Below, in pieces: positions 1-7,715 of a DNA stretch of 30,270 nucleotides. Each line of letters starts with the position of its first letter. Positions within the stretch are counted from its first letter, which is position 1. The translations under genes and the position numbers were made by a program. Under the pieces are notes generated by a model, which was not told the DNA's origin, made no database searches, and saw nothing but the letters and a program-made list of their open reading frames with translations. Source of the stretch: DASZZZ01 sp036260375 (GTDB lineage: Bacteria; Actinomycetota; CADDZG01; WHSQ01); the NCBI GenBank assembly GCA_036260375.1, contig DASZZZ010000107.1:1-30270 (forward strand), in the 5' to 3' direction.

Positions 1-120
1 GGTGGGGGCGCGGTCGCGCGCCTCGGGGGGCGCCGCGACCGGGGGCAGGTCGCGGCGCGCCCCGAGGCGCGCGACGGCGCCGCCACCGGCGGCTCGGGCG
101 AGGCCGAGGAGTCGCGATGA
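1..120 (+). CDS. C-terminal tail of an upstream protein, probably the molybdopterin large subunit of a formate-dehydrogenase-like complex (partial)
   Basis: Frame 1 is open from the window edge to a TGA at 118-120 and encodes a 39-residue Gly/Ala/Arg-rich tail ending in EAEESR. The stop overlaps the next start as ATGA, so the two genes are translationally coupled. The tail has no diagnostic motif. The large-subunit assignment is inferred only from the next two genes (four-cluster ferredoxin subunit and NrfD-like anchor), which normally follow a molybdopterin oxidoreductase. Whether it is a selenoprotein, or a formate dehydrogenase rather than another family member, cannot be seen here. Confidence 0.5.
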   Translation, partial: GGGAVARLGGRRDRGQVAARPEARDGAATGGSGEAEESR

Positions 121-908
121 CGACGGGGTTCTTCACCGACACGACCGTGTGCATCGGCTGCAAGGCGTGCGAGGTCGCGTGCAAGCAGTGGAACCAGCTG
201 CCCGACGACGGCTTCGTCTTCACCGGCATGTCGTACGACAACACCGTCCAGCTCGGCGCGTCGACGTGGCGTCACGTCGCGTTCGTCGAGCGTCCGGTTC
301 CGCTGTCGGGACAGGAGACCGGCTTCGGCGACTTCTCGTGGCTGCTGATGTCCGACGTCTGCAAGCACTGTCGCAGCGCCGCGTGCCTCGAGGTGTGCCC
401 CACGGGCTCGATCGTGCGCACGGAATTCGAGTCGGTCTACGTCCAGCCCGACGTGTGCAACGGCTGCGGGATGTGCGTCGTCGCGTGCCCGTTCGGCGTC
501 ATCGACCGCCGCGCCGACGACGGACGCGCGTGGAAGTGCACGCTGTGCTACGACCGTCAGAAGGCCGACTTGACGCCGGCGTGCGCGCAGGCGTGCCCGA
601 CGAAGTCGATCCAGTTCGGCGACCTCGACGAGCTGCTGGAGACCGCCCGCGCACGCGTCGACGAGCTCCACGCGCGCGGCGTCGACGAGGCCTACCTGTA
701 CGGCGCCGAGGCTGCGACGCAGCCCGGCACGGACGGGCTCAACGCGTTCTTCCTGCTGGTCGACGAGCCCGAGGTCTACAACCTGCCGCCGGACCCGGCG
801 ACCCCGACGAAGACGATCGGTCAGGGATGGCGGTCGGCGGCCGCGGCGGCGTCCGGGCTGGTGCTCGCGGCCGCGGCGGCGGTGGCGTCGAGCGTGTGGC
901 GGCGATGA
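117..908 (+). CDS. 4Fe-4S electron-transfer subunit of a formate dehydrogenase / molybdopterin oxidoreductase complex (FdhB/NrfC type)
   Basis: A 263-residue protein with sixteen cysteines in four clusters: C12/C15/C18/C22, C82/C85/C90/C94, C114/C117/C120/C124 and C141/C144/C156/C160. This is the pattern of beta subunits carrying four [4Fe-4S] centres that pass electrons between the molybdopterin subunit and a membrane quinone module. The C-terminus ends in an Ala/Val-rich hydrophobic segment (about 240-260) followed by WRR, fitting a single membrane anchor. The start is supported by GAGGAG at 106-111, five bases upstream, and by the ATGA overlap with the preceding gene. Its own stop overlaps the next start in the same way. 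Family assignment is secure; formate as the substrate is inferred. Confidence 0.9.
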   Translation: MTTGFFTDTTVCIGCKACEVACKQWNQLPDDGFVFTGMSYDNTVQLGASTWRHVAFVERPVPLSGQETGFGDFSWLLMSDVCKHCRSAACLEVCPTGSIVRTEFESVYVQPDVCNGCGMCVVACPFGVIDRRADDGRAWKCTLCYDRQKADLTPACAQACPTKSIQFGDLDELLETARARVDELHARGVDEAYLYGAEAATQPGTDGLNAFFLLVDEPEVYNLPPDPATPTKTIGQGWRSAAAAASGLVLAAAAAVASSVWRR

Positions 909-1939
909 GCGGCGGCGACGGGCGCAACGTCGACGCGCGCACCGGCGAGCTGTCGGGCGAGGCGGCGCCGCAGCGCGCGCCCGAGGCGCGCGACACGGGC
1001 GGGGCGGCGCCGCACGACGTCTTCGAAGGCACGCCGTCGCGGCGCGGCGACGCGCCGACGTACTACGACCGGCCGGTGCTGAAGGAGCCGGTGTGGATCT
1101 GGGCCGTGCCCGTGTACTTCTTCCTCGGCGGCGCGGCCGGGGGCGCCAGCGTGCTGGGGGCCGCGGCGCAGGTCCTCGGGCGGGGGCGTCTCGACGGGCT
1201 CGTCGCGCGCTGCCGCGTGCTCGCCGCGGTCGGCACCGCGGCCGGCAGCGCGCTGCTCGTCTACGACCTCGGCCGGCGCGACCGCTTCCTCAACATGCTG
1301 CGCGTGTTCCGTCCGACGTCCGCGATCAGCGTCGGCTCGTGGATCCTCGCCGCGAGCGGGGGCGCGTCGGGGGCCGCGGCGGTGCTCGGCGCGCGCCGGA
1401 CGCGCTGGCTCGTGCCCGACGCCGCGGGGCTCGCGGCGGGTGCGCTCGGCGGGCCGCTCGCGACGTACACCGGCGTGCTGCTCGCGGACACGTCGGTTCC
1501 GCTGTGGCGCGAGGGCCGCCGCACGCTGCCGGTGCTGTTCGCCGCGTCGGGCCTCGCGGGCGCGACGTCGTTGCTGTCGCTCGCCGACCTGGACGAGGAC
1601 TCCGAGCGCGTCGTGCACCGCCTCGACCTCGCCGCGAGCGCCGCCGAGCTCGCGCTCGCGGTCGCGCTCGAGCGGGAGGTGGGCCGCGTCGAGAGCGTCG
1701 GCAAGCCGCTGAAGGAGGGCGTGTCGGGCGCGCTGTGGAAGGCGTCGACCGCGCTCGGCGTCGCGAGCATGGCGCTCTCGCTCCCGCGCGGCCCGTCGCG
1801 CGCGCGCAACGCGCTGTCCGCGCTCCTCGGCGCCGCCGGCGGGCTTGCGCTGCGCTTCGCGGTGTTCCGCGCCGGCTTCGCGTCGGCCCGGGACGCGAGC
1901 GCGACATTCGACCTGCAGCGCAGCCGATCACCGGAGTGA
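905..1939 (+). CDS. NrfD/PsrC-like integral membrane subunit of the same oxidoreductase complex
   Basis: A 344-residue protein. The reading frame stays open far upstream, but ATG 905 overlaps the preceding TGA (ATGA) and gives the expected architecture. Residues 1-60 are polar and Ala/Gly-rich with no membrane segment. From about residue 64 the sequence (VWIWAVPVYFFLGGAAGG) starts a series of hydrophobic helices typical of NrfD/PsrC quinone-interacting subunits, including the conserved glycine-rich first helix and the LVYDLGRRDRFLNMLRVF stretch after the third. It should anchor the complex and exchange electrons with menaquinone. It is the last gene of the unit. Family confident; partner and direction of electron flow inferred from neighbours. 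Confidence 0.85.
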   Translation: MSGGDGRNVDARTGELSGEAAPQRAPEARDTGGAAPHDVFEGTPSRRGDAPTYYDRPVLKEPVWIWAVPVYFFLGGAAGGASVLGAAAQVLGRGRLDGLVARCRVLAAVGTAAGSALLVYDLGRRDRFLNMLRVFRPTSAISVGSWILAASGGASGAAAVLGARRTRWLVPDAAGLAAGALGGPLATYTGVLLADTSVPLWREGRRTLPVLFAASGLAGATSLLSLADLDEDSERVVHRLDLAASAAELALAVALEREVGRVESVGKPLKEGVSGALWKASTALGVASMALSLPRGPSRARNALSALLGAAGGLALRFAVFRAGFASARDASATFDLQRSRSPE

Positions 1940-2034
1940 AGCACCTTCCTCTTCCTCCATCCATGCGGCTCGTCGCGGCCGGCCACGACGTCTCGTCGCT
2001 CGCCGGCTGAACGTCCCGGTCGTCGCAGCGCCTG

Positions 2035-2407
2035 GTGCGTCGGTCCGATGCGACGGCGACGCTCGACCTGAGGTCGAGGGATGGGGACCGGATCACAAAA
2101 GCGCGGTTGGGTACAACCGGTACACAAGCGGAGCGCATTCCACGCAGCAATCTCGCCGATGTCGCGTTCTCGGTGCGATGGTCCGGCGCGTCGTTCCCAG
2201 GCATCCACGACTGCGCCGTCACCGTGTACGACTCCGCCGGTCAGACGATGGGACACGCACCGTGAGGGAGACGCGTCAGATGCGCCCGGGCCCGGGCACG
2301 CTGTCGGTCGACGTCGACGTCGACGCGCCCCCGCGGCGGCCGACGTCGACTGCGGGGCGCGGCGGGACGACCCGAACGGACGCTTCTGCACCCCGTGCAC
2401 GGGCTGA
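2035..2407 (+). pseudogene. Frame-broken remnant of a small secreted-type actinobacterial protein
   Basis: The gap 1940-2428 contains no intact gene that I trust. From 2035 frame 1 reads into FSVRWSGASFPGIHDC and VTVYDSAGQTMG, which looks like a beta-sandwich domain from actinobacterial hypothetical proteins, then stops at 2263-2265. The expected continuation appears in a second frame (GTLSVDVDVDAPP, about 2293-2331) and then a third (ADVDCGARRDDPNGRF, about 2338-2385), ending at the TGA at 2405-2407. Three in-order fragments in three frames suggest two indels in a once intact gene, or sequencing errors. No Shine-Dalgarno site is clear. Bases 1940-2034 hold nothing recognisable. Confidence 0.4.
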
Positions 2408-2428
2408 GCGAAACGCCCCGTCGCGGGT

Positions 2429-3226
2429 CTAGGTCAGGCCCCCGAGGAATCGCGCGATCCTCTCGTTGACCGCGTCCATCTCCTCGACCATGCAGCCGTG
2501 GCCCGTCTCGAACGCGGCGAGCTCGGCCCCCGGGATCGCGGCCGCGATCTCCTCCGACGCGAAGAACGGCACCATCACGTCCATGTGCGCGCCGAACACG
2601 AGCGTCGGGCACGACACGCGCCCGAGCTCGGCGAGGACGTCGTGCTTGTCGATCGCGTCGAGCTGTGCGGTCAGCACGTCGGCCCCCGGCATCGCCGGCC
2701 CCGAGTCCGTCGTGAACGACGCCACCATCCGGTCGACGGCCTCCTGGCCGAGCTCGAAGAAGCGCGGCGTGAACATGCGCACGAGCGTCGCGTCGACGAG
2801 CGCGTCGGTCCCCAGCGCGGCGAGGCGCCGACCGACCGCGTTCTGCCGGCGCATGAACTCGGTCGGGCGCGCCCACGTGATGCCGAGGATCAGCGCGGAC
2901 ACGCGCTCGGGATGATCGAGCACGAGGCGTTGCGCGATGGCCCCGCCCATGGACACGCCGAACAGGACTGCGCGCTCGATGTCGAGATGGTCGAGCAGTC
3001 GCACCGCGTCGTCGGCCATCTCGTCGATGCTCGTGACGGTGCCCGGCGACGACCGGCCCGTGCCGCGGTTGTCGAACGTCAGGAACGAGTGCGTCGCGGT
3101 GACCGCAGGTATCTGCGCGGCCCAGTAGCGCTGGTCGAGCGCGAACCCCATGACGCCGAGCACGGTCGGCCCGTCGCCGCGCTGCCTGTAGTGGAGCTGG
3201 ACGTCCCCGAGGTCCGCGATCGGCAT
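2429..3226 (-). CDS. Alpha/beta-fold hydrolase
   Basis: A 265-residue single-domain protein of typical length for the alpha/beta hydrolase fold. The nucleophile elbow is GVSMGG with Ser92, preceded by the FDNRGTGRSS loop near residues 51-60. The probable acid is Asp216 (GAHMDVMVP) and the probable base His243 (ETGHGCMVEE), so the triad is complete. It resembles the 3-oxoadipate enol-lactonase / peroxidase-like group, but the substrate cannot be named. It stands alone, transcribed away from the LPNTG gene. A TAGAGT box sits six bases before the ATG, so the transcript is probably leaderless and no ribosome binding site is present. Confidence 0.85.
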   Translation of the reverse strand: MPIADLGDVQLHYRQRGDGPTVLGVMGFALDQRYWAAQIPAVTATHSFLTFDNRGTGRSSPGTVTSIDEMADDAVRLLDHLDIERAVLFGVSMGGAIAQRLVLDHPERVSALILGITWARPTEFMRRQNAVGRRLAALGTDALVDATLVRMFTPRFFELGQEAVDRMVASFTTDSGPAMPGADVLTAQLDAIDKHDVLAELGRVSCPTLVFGAHMDVMVPFFASEEIAAAIPGAELAAFETGHGCMVEEMDAVNERIARFLGGLT

Positions 3227-3232
3227 CGCACG

Positions 3233-3238
3233 ACTCTA
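3233..3238 (-). promoter_or_regulatory. -10 element TAGAGT, leaderless promoter of the alpha/beta hydrolase
   Basis: On the minus strand TAGAGT lies six bases before the ATG at 3226, so transcription would begin at or next to the start codon. No clear -35 is seen. Confidence 0.5.
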
Positions 3239-3388
3239 CCGGCCTCGTGCGCTCGGGCGACGTGCTGCGCCGGACTGCACGCGTCGCTGACGCGGAACTC
3301 GTGGAGGACGTCGGCCGCGCGACACGAATGCGTGCCGGCGACGTAACGCGGCGCCCCCGCAGGTTCAGCCGCCCCGGGGCCGTCGTCG

Positions 3389-3394
3389 TACTCT
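3389..3394 (+). promoter_or_regulatory. -10 element TACTCT, leaderless promoter of the LPNTG protein gene
   Basis: TACTCT is separated from ATG 3401 by six bases, with no Shine-Dalgarno sequence between. Confidence 0.5.
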
Positions 3395-3400
3395 TGGACG

Positions 3401-3724
3401 ATGCGTCGCGTCGCGCTCGTCTTCGCGGTCCTGCTCGTCGTGGGGGGCGCGGCCGTCCCGGCGTCCGCTCAGACGCGCGACCCCTTCGACCCACTCGTGA
3501 ATCCGGCCGAGGACGCGGCCGGCGGAGGCGGCGCGGACGACGACGGGGGCGCGGACGGCGACGGTGCGACCGACGGCGACACGGCGGCGCCCGGGGCCGA
3601 GCTGCCCAACACCGGGATGGACCCGGCGCCGTGGCTCGTGCTCGCGTACGCGCTGATCGCGCTCGGCGTCGCCGCGCTCGTGCTCGCACGTCTGTTCGCG
3701 CCCTCGGCGCGCCGCGGCCCGTAG
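3401..3724 (+). CDS. Small exported protein with C-terminal LPNTG cell-wall sorting signal
   Basis: A 107-residue protein. Residues 1-24 form a signal peptide (MRR, hydrophobic core, cleavage after ASA). Residues 40-66 are a low-complexity Gly/Asp/Ala linker. LPNTG at 68-72 is followed by a hydrophobic helix (about 77-100) and a basic tail, which is the full layout of a sortase substrate. Almost nothing remains between signal peptide and anchor, so it is either a minimal surface spacer or simply a membrane protein. No sortase gene is in the window. The start follows a TACTCT -10 box by six bases. Family not recognised beyond the sorting signal. Confidence 0.75.
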   Translation: MRRVALVFAVLLVVGGAAVPASAQTRDPFDPLVNPAEDAAGGGGADDDGGADGDGATDGDTAAPGAELPNTGMDPAPWLVLAYALIALGVAALVLARLFAPSARRGP

Positions 3725-3835
3725 CGCCGTTTTCCGTGCGGCGACGAGCGAGATCGGCGCGCCCCGGCTCGTAGCGCTCGGCTCGCAGCGGTCGTGGTAG
3801 GCCGACGCGCCCGGGACCGCGTCCGGCTCGCCCGC

Positions 3836-3841
3836 TATGCT
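3836..3841 (+). promoter_or_regulatory. Candidate -10 element TATGCT upstream of the MHS transporter unit
   Basis: TATGCT is the best TANNNT match in the 3725-4025 gap. It lies 29 bases before the leader ORF start at 3871 and about 185 bases before the transporter start, implying a long leader. No convincing -35 is visible. Confidence 0.35.
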
Positions 3842-3870
3842 CTACGGGTCCGGTTGCCGGAGGGGGGCTC

Positions 3871-4029
3871 ATGCACCGTTCGACGCATGGCCGCGGTCTT
3901 CGGCGTGCGTCGCCCGACGCATCGCTGCGCCTGCACGCGCGCGTCGCCCCGCGCGCGCCGGCCCTCCCCGACGCCCCAACGTCCGCGCGGCGACCCGTCG
4001 CGCGCGCCCGTCAGGAGGTGGGCCGATGA
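3871..4029 (+). CDS. Possible 52-codon leader ORF overlapping the transporter start
   Basis: ATG 3871 is preceded by a strong purine run (GGAGGGGGG, about 3859-3867) at good spacing. The frame runs 52 codons to a TGA at 4027-4029 that overlaps the transporter start as ATGA. The peptide is rich in Arg, Ala, Pro and His and has no recognised domain. The ribosome binding site and the coupled stop/start favour real translation, perhaps as a regulatory leader peptide. The arginine-rich composition could equally be chance in GC-rich DNA. Confidence 0.35.
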   Translation: MHRSTHGRGLRRASPDASLRLHARVAPRAPALPDAPTSARRPVARARQEVGR

Positions 4030-5417
4030 GCAGACGTGCCGAGAACCGGGGAACGGAGGTCTACGACTACGCCCTGCCCAAGGTCATCACCGCGTCGTCG
4101 ATCGGGACGATGATCGAGTGGTACGACTTCTACATCTTCGGCAGTCTGTTCGCGATCCTCACTGCGCAGTTCTTCCCGGAGTCGAGCGACGTCGCCGGAA
4201 CGCTGTCGACCCTCGCGGTGTTCGGCGTCGGCTTCGCCGTGCGGCCGTTCGGCGCGGTCGTGTTCGGACGCATCGGCGACATCGTGGGGCGCAAGTACAC
4301 GTTCCTGCTCACGATCTCCATCATGGGCGGCGCGACGTTCCTGATCGGGCTGTTGCCGACGTACGACTCCCTCGGGATCCTGGCGCCTCTCATCCTCGTG
4401 CTGCTGCGCATCGCGCAGGGGCTCGCGCTCGGAGGTGAGTACGGGGGGGCCGCCATCTACGTCGCCGAGCACGCGCCCGACGACCAGCGCGGCTACTACA
4501 CGTCGTACATCCAGACGACCGCGACGCTCGGGCTCGTGCTGTCGCTCGTCGTCGTCGTCGGCGTGCAGACGTGGATGGGCGAGGACCGCTTCGAGTCGTG
4601 GGGATGGCGCATCCCGTTCCTGCTGTCGGGCGTGCTCGTGGCGGTCGCGCTCTACATCCGTTGGAGCCTGCGCGAGACGCCGCTGTTCGCGAAGCTCAAG
4701 AAGTCGGGTAAGTCGTCCGTGTCGCCGATCAGGGACGCGTTCGCGAACGACGCGTGGCGGCTCATCTTGCTCGCGCTGTTCGGCGCGACCGCGGGGCAGG
4801 CGGTCGTCTGGTACGCGGGTCAGTTCTACGCGTACTTCTTCCTGCAGGAGTACCTCGAGTTGACGCTCGTGCAGTCGAGCACGATCGTCGCAATCGCGCT
4901 CGTGTGCGCGACGCCGTTCTTCCTGTTCTTCGGACGGCTGTCGGACCGCGTCGGGCGCAAGCCGATCATCATGGGCGGCTGCGTCATCGCGGCACTGACG
5001 TACTTCCCGATCTACGTGCTGATGGAGAGGTTCTCGGACCCGGTCAACTATTTCGGGCTCGGCGTGCTCATCTTCATCCAGGGTCTCTACGTCACGATGG
5101 TCTACGGGCCGATCGCCGCGTACCTCGTAGAGCTGTTCCCGGCCAAGGTCCGCTACACGTCGCTGTCGGTGCCGTACCACCTCGGCAACGGCGAGTTCGG
5201 CGGCCTGTTGCCGCTGGTGTCTGCGGCGATCGTCGCGGCGACCGACAACATCTACGCGGGCTTGGTGTATCCGATCGTCGTCGCGCTGGCGACCGCGTTC
5301 ATCGGCTGGCGCTACCTGCCGGAGACCAACCACGTGCGCATCTGGGACGAGGTCGCCGCGGAGCCGGCGACCGCGGATCGGCCCGCGACGATCGCGCCCG
5401 GGGGCCAGTCGAGCTAG
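4026..5417 (+). CDS. MFS transporter, metabolite:H+ symporter (MHS) family
   Basis: A 463-residue transporter of usual MHS length. The N-terminal segment SIGTMIEWYDFYIFGSLFA is the family hallmark, and GRIGDIVGRKYTF is the MFS loop 2-3 motif, repeated in the second half as GRLSDRVGRKPII. About twelve hydrophobic segments are visible. Relatives (ShiA, KgtP, ProP) import organic acids or osmolytes with protons; the substrate here cannot be told. The frame stays open upstream to 3837, but ATG 4026 is chosen because AGGAGG lies at 4013-4018 and homology to the family begins just after it. A strong hairpin follows the stop. Confidence 0.88.
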   Translation: MSRRAENRGTEVYDYALPKVITASSIGTMIEWYDFYIFGSLFAILTAQFFPESSDVAGTLSTLAVFGVGFAVRPFGAVVFGRIGDIVGRKYTFLLTISIMGGATFLIGLLPTYDSLGILAPLILVLLRIAQGLALGGEYGGAAIYVAEHAPDDQRGYYTSYIQTTATLGLVLSLVVVVGVQTWMGEDRFESWGWRIPFLLSGVLVAVALYIRWSLRETPLFAKLKKSGKSSVSPIRDAFANDAWRLILLALFGATAGQAVVWYAGQFYAYFFLQEYLELTLVQSSTIVAIALVCATPFFLFFGRLSDRVGRKPIIMGGCVIAALTYFPIYVLMERFSDPVNYFGLGVLIFIQGLYVTMVYGPIAAYLVELFPAKVRYTSLSVPYHLGNGEFGGLLPLVSAAIVAATDNIYAGLVYPIVVALATAFIGWRYLPETNHVRIWDEVAAEPATADRPATIAPGGQSS

Positions 5418-5433
5418 GAGCCGGGGGAGCGGA

Positions 5434-5462
5434 GGCCCGCGCGCCGCCGCGGCGCGCGGGCC
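5434..5462 (+). terminator. GC-rich hairpin between convergent transporter and DUF2277 genes
   Basis: A perfect 12-bp inverted repeat (GGCCCGCGCGCC and its complement) with a five-base loop. No U-run follows, as is common in high-GC genomes. It begins 17 bases after the transporter stop and could serve both strands. Confidence 0.6.
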
Positions 5463-5565
5463 CTCGCACGGTCTGCCAGGCGGCGCGCGTCGCGCCGACC
5501 GCGCTGGCGTCGACGTCACGCACGCGTCGTCGTTCGGCCGGCGCGTCGTCGCCCGTGGGGGCGGG

Positions 5566-5787
5566 CTAGCTGGCGGCTTTGGCGGGGGCCCGGACCTCGA
5601 GCGACTGCAGCAGCCGCATCGACGCGTCCGTGACCTCGTCCACGGCGGCGTCGAACACGGCCGCGTTGGCCTTCGACGGCTTGCGGTACCCGCTGATCTT
5701 CCGCACGAACTGGAGGGCCGCGGCCCGAACCTCGTCCTCCGTCGGCTCCCCGTCCGCGCTACGCAAAGTCTTGATGCTCCTGCACAT
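5566..5787 (-). CDS. DUF2277 family small protein
   Basis: A 73-residue protein starting MCRSIKTL and continuing RAAALQFVRKISGYRKPS, which matches the DUF2277 pattern (conserved MCR start, AA.Q.VRK.SG..KPS core). Function of the family is unknown. The frame stays open far upstream, but only ATG 5787 gives the family N-terminus. A TAGGCT box ends seven bases before that ATG, which also fits a leaderless start here. It is convergent with the transporter and divergent from the antiporter. Confidence 0.85.
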   Translation of the reverse strand: MCRSIKTLRSADGEPTEDEVRAAALQFVRKISGYRKPSKANAAVFDAAVDEVTDASMRLLQSLEVRAPAKAAS

Positions 5788-5794
5788 GAGCCGC

Positions 5795-5800
5795 AGCCTA
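5795..5800 (-). promoter_or_regulatory. -10 element TAGGCT, leaderless promoter of the DUF2277 gene
   Basis: Minus-strand TAGGCT with a seven-base gap to the ATG at 5787. Confidence 0.5.
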
Positions 5801-5890
5801 CAGGGCGCCCGGCGATGGGGAGCCCCGGCGCCGCCACGCGCGTGGGACCGGGAGCGCGGGTGCCGGACGACCGCGCGTCGCGCGTGTCGA

Positions 5891-5896
5891 TAACCT
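5891..5896 (+). promoter_or_regulatory. -10 element TAACCT, leaderless promoter of the antiporter gene
   Basis: TAACCT is followed by six bases and then the GTG at 5903. Confidence 0.5.
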
Positions 5897-5902
5897 GACG
5901 GC

Positions 5903-7102
5903 GTGGAGATCGAGCGGGTTCTGTTCGAGCTGTTCGTCATGTTCGCCGCGGCGAAGATCGCCGGGGAGATCTTCGAGCGCGTCGGGCAGCCCCCCGTCAT
6001 CGGCGAGCTCCTCGTCGGCGTCGCGCTCGGCCCCCACGCCCTCGGGCTGATCAGCGACACCGAGGTCCACCACGTCCTCCAGGAGCTCGGGGCGATCGTG
6101 CTGCTGTTCATGGTCGGGCTCGACACGCGGCTCGGCGAGCTGCGCGCGGTCGGCGCCCGCGCGCTCGGCGTCGGCGCCGCGGGCATCGTGCTGCCGTTCG
6201 CGCTCGGCGGCGCGTACGTCTACCTCGTCGCGGGCTCCCCCGAGGAGGCCGCGTTCATGGGCGCCGCGATGGTCGCGACCTCGGTCGGCATCACGGCGCG
6301 CGTGCTGTCCGACCTCGGCGTCGTGCACGCGGTCGAGAGCCGCGTGGTCCTCGGCGCCGCCGTCGTCGACGACGTCCTCGGCCTCCTCGTGCTCGCGTTC
6401 GTCAGCGGCGCGACGCAGGGCGACCTGTCGGTCGTCGGCATCGTCGCGCTCGCGCTCGGCGCGATCCTGTTCGTCGTGCTCGTCGGCGGGCTCGGCCCCC
6501 GCGCGGTGGAAAAGGCCGCGCCCACCATCGAGAAGGCCGTCACCAAGCGCGGGCCGCTCGTCGTCGCGCTCGCGATCCTCCTCGGGCTCTCCGCGCTGGC
6601 CGGCGCGGTCGGGCTCGCGGCGATCATCGGCGCGTTCCTCGCCGGCATGGCGTTCTCGGAGATGCGGCCGCGCTGGGAGCTCGAGCGTCAGGTCGAGCCG
6701 GTCTACGAGCTGCTGGTGCCGTTCTTCTTCGTCGTGACCGGCAGCGCGGTCGAGCTCGGCACGTTCACCGAACCGTCGACTGTGCTCGCGGTCGTCGTCG
6801 TCACGCTGATCGCGATCGTCGGCAAGCTCGCCGGGTGTGGGGGCGCGGCGTGGGGGATGGGGCGGCGGAGCGCGGCGATCGTCGGGGTCGGAATGGTCCC
6901 GCGCGGCGAGGTCGGCATCATCGTCGCGAGCGTCGGCTTGAGCAGCGGTCTCATCGAAGCGGAGCTGTACGGTGTCATCGTCGCGATGAGCATCCTCACG
7001 ACGCTCGTCACGCCGCCCGCCCTGAAGGCGTTGTTCCGCGCGCATCCGACGCGCCGTGCGCGCGACGAGCGCACCGACGAGATCGAGGGCATCGGGGGCT
7101 GA
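5903..7102 (+). CDS. Cation:proton antiporter, CPA2 (Na+/H+ exchanger) family
   Basis: A 399-residue polytopic membrane protein with the CPA2 start pattern (GEIFERVGQPPVIGELLVGVALGP, roughly residues 21-44), a glycine-rich middle and the acidic pair Asp156-Asp157 in VVDDVLGLL, which in this family binds the exchanged ions. The C-terminus stops shortly after the last helix with a short charged tail, so the regulatory RCK/TrkA-N domain of KefB/C-type proteins is absent. It should exchange Na+ or K+ for H+ across the cytoplasmic membrane. The GTG start lies six bases after a TAACCT box and no ribosome binding site is seen, so the message is probably leaderless. Confidence 0.88.
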   Translation: MEIERVLFELFVMFAAAKIAGEIFERVGQPPVIGELLVGVALGPHALGLISDTEVHHVLQELGAIVLLFMVGLDTRLGELRAVGARALGVGAAGIVLPFALGGAYVYLVAGSPEEAAFMGAAMVATSVGITARVLSDLGVVHAVESRVVLGAAVVDDVLGLLVLAFVSGATQGDLSVVGIVALALGAILFVVLVGGLGPRAVEKAAPTIEKAVTKRGPLVVALAILLGLSALAGAVGLAAIIGAFLAGMAFSEMRPRWELERQVEPVYELLVPFFFVVTGSAVELGTFTEPSTVLAVVVVTLIAIVGKLAGCGGAAWGMGRRSAAIVGVGMVPRGEVGIIVASVGLSSGLIEAELYGVIVAMSILTTLVTPPALKALFRAHPTRRARDERTDEIEGIGG

Positions 7103-7146
7103 AGGGCCGACGCGCGGATATCCGGCTGTTCGTCGCATCGCTCGCG

Positions 7147-7152
7147 TAGCCT
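7147..7152 (+). promoter_or_regulatory. -10 element TAGCCT, leaderless promoter of the DUF3499 gene
   Basis: TAGCCT is followed by a seven-base gap and the GTG at 7160. Confidence 0.5.
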
Positions 7153-7159
7153 CCGACCC

Positions 7160-7405
7160 GTGATCACGTGCTCGAAGCCCGGTTGCGGACGCGCCGGCGC
7201 GGTCGTCCTCGCGTACGACTACGCGGCGCGGCGCGCGATGCTGTTCGACCCCGGGGACGAACGGCCTCCTCCGCACCTCTACGCGTTGTGCGGACGGTGC
7301 GCGGAGCGGCTCAGCATGCCGCGCGGATGGACGCTCGACGACCGGCGCGACCGGCCCCCGCTGTTCGCGCCGGAGTTCCCCGACGCGACCGCTGCGTCGC
7401 GCTGA
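7160..7405 (+). CDS. DUF3499 family protein, actinobacterial
   Basis: An 81-residue protein. The N-terminal CSKPGC (C4, C9) and later CGRC (C44, C47) with HLYALC...AERLSMPRGW match DUF3499, a small actinobacterial family with a likely zinc site. In Mycobacterium and Streptomyces this gene lies between whiB2/whiB and the phosphomannomutase gene; here whiB and manB are about 2 kb downstream, so the association is kept with insertions. GTG start follows a TAGCCT box by seven bases. Molecular function unknown. Confidence 0.85.
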   Translation: MITCSKPGCGRAGAVVLAYDYAARRAMLFDPGDERPPPHLYALCGRCAERLSMPRGWTLDDRRDRPPLFAPEFPDATAASR

Positions 7406-7409
7406 CGCC

Positions 7410-7715
7410 GTGTCCGTCGACCGGCGCCTGCTCGCGCAGCTGCGCTCGCTCGACCGTCACGAGCTGCGCCGCGTCCTGATCTTCGTGCGCGGGCTGCTGG
7501 TGGCGCACGGCGACGACGTCGTGGGCGAGGACGACGCCGGCGACGGCGTGACGTATCGGCTCGAGCGCGTCCGCTGCGGCAAGCCGGGCTGCAAGTCGTG
7601 TCCCCACGGCCCCTACTGGTACGCGTACTACCGCGACGGCGGACGCCTGCGCTCCCGCTACATCGGGCGCGAGCTGGCCGGTGACGACCCGCGGGCGCCG
7701 GGGACCGCCCCGTGA
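7410..7715 (+). CDS. DUF6788-like small protein
   Basis: A 101-residue protein starting at GTG 7410, four bases after the DUF3499 stop, so very likely co-transcribed. Residues 56-83 carry C56, C61, C64 and H66 followed by GPYWYAYYRDGGRLRSRYIG. This resembles the cysteine-rich core of DUF6788, a family of unknown role often found near recombinases and in accessory regions. Residues 1-34 are predicted helical with hydrophobic positions. The family name is from memory of the motif and was not verified by search. Confidence 0.65.
   Translation: MSVDRRLLAQLRSLDRHELRRVLIFVRGLLVAHGDDVVGEDDAGDGVTYRLERVRCGKPGCKSCPHGPYWYAYYRDGGRLRSRYIGRELAGDDPRAPGTAP

Noticed and set aside
3837..4025. 63-residue N-terminal extension of the MHS transporter
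   Set aside because: The extension is basic and cysteine-rich with no family similarity, and AGGAGG sits right before ATG 4026.
5788..6186. Long N-terminal extension of the DUF2277 protein
   Set aside because: It would overlap the antiporter gene antisense; the family always begins at MCR, which is at 5787.
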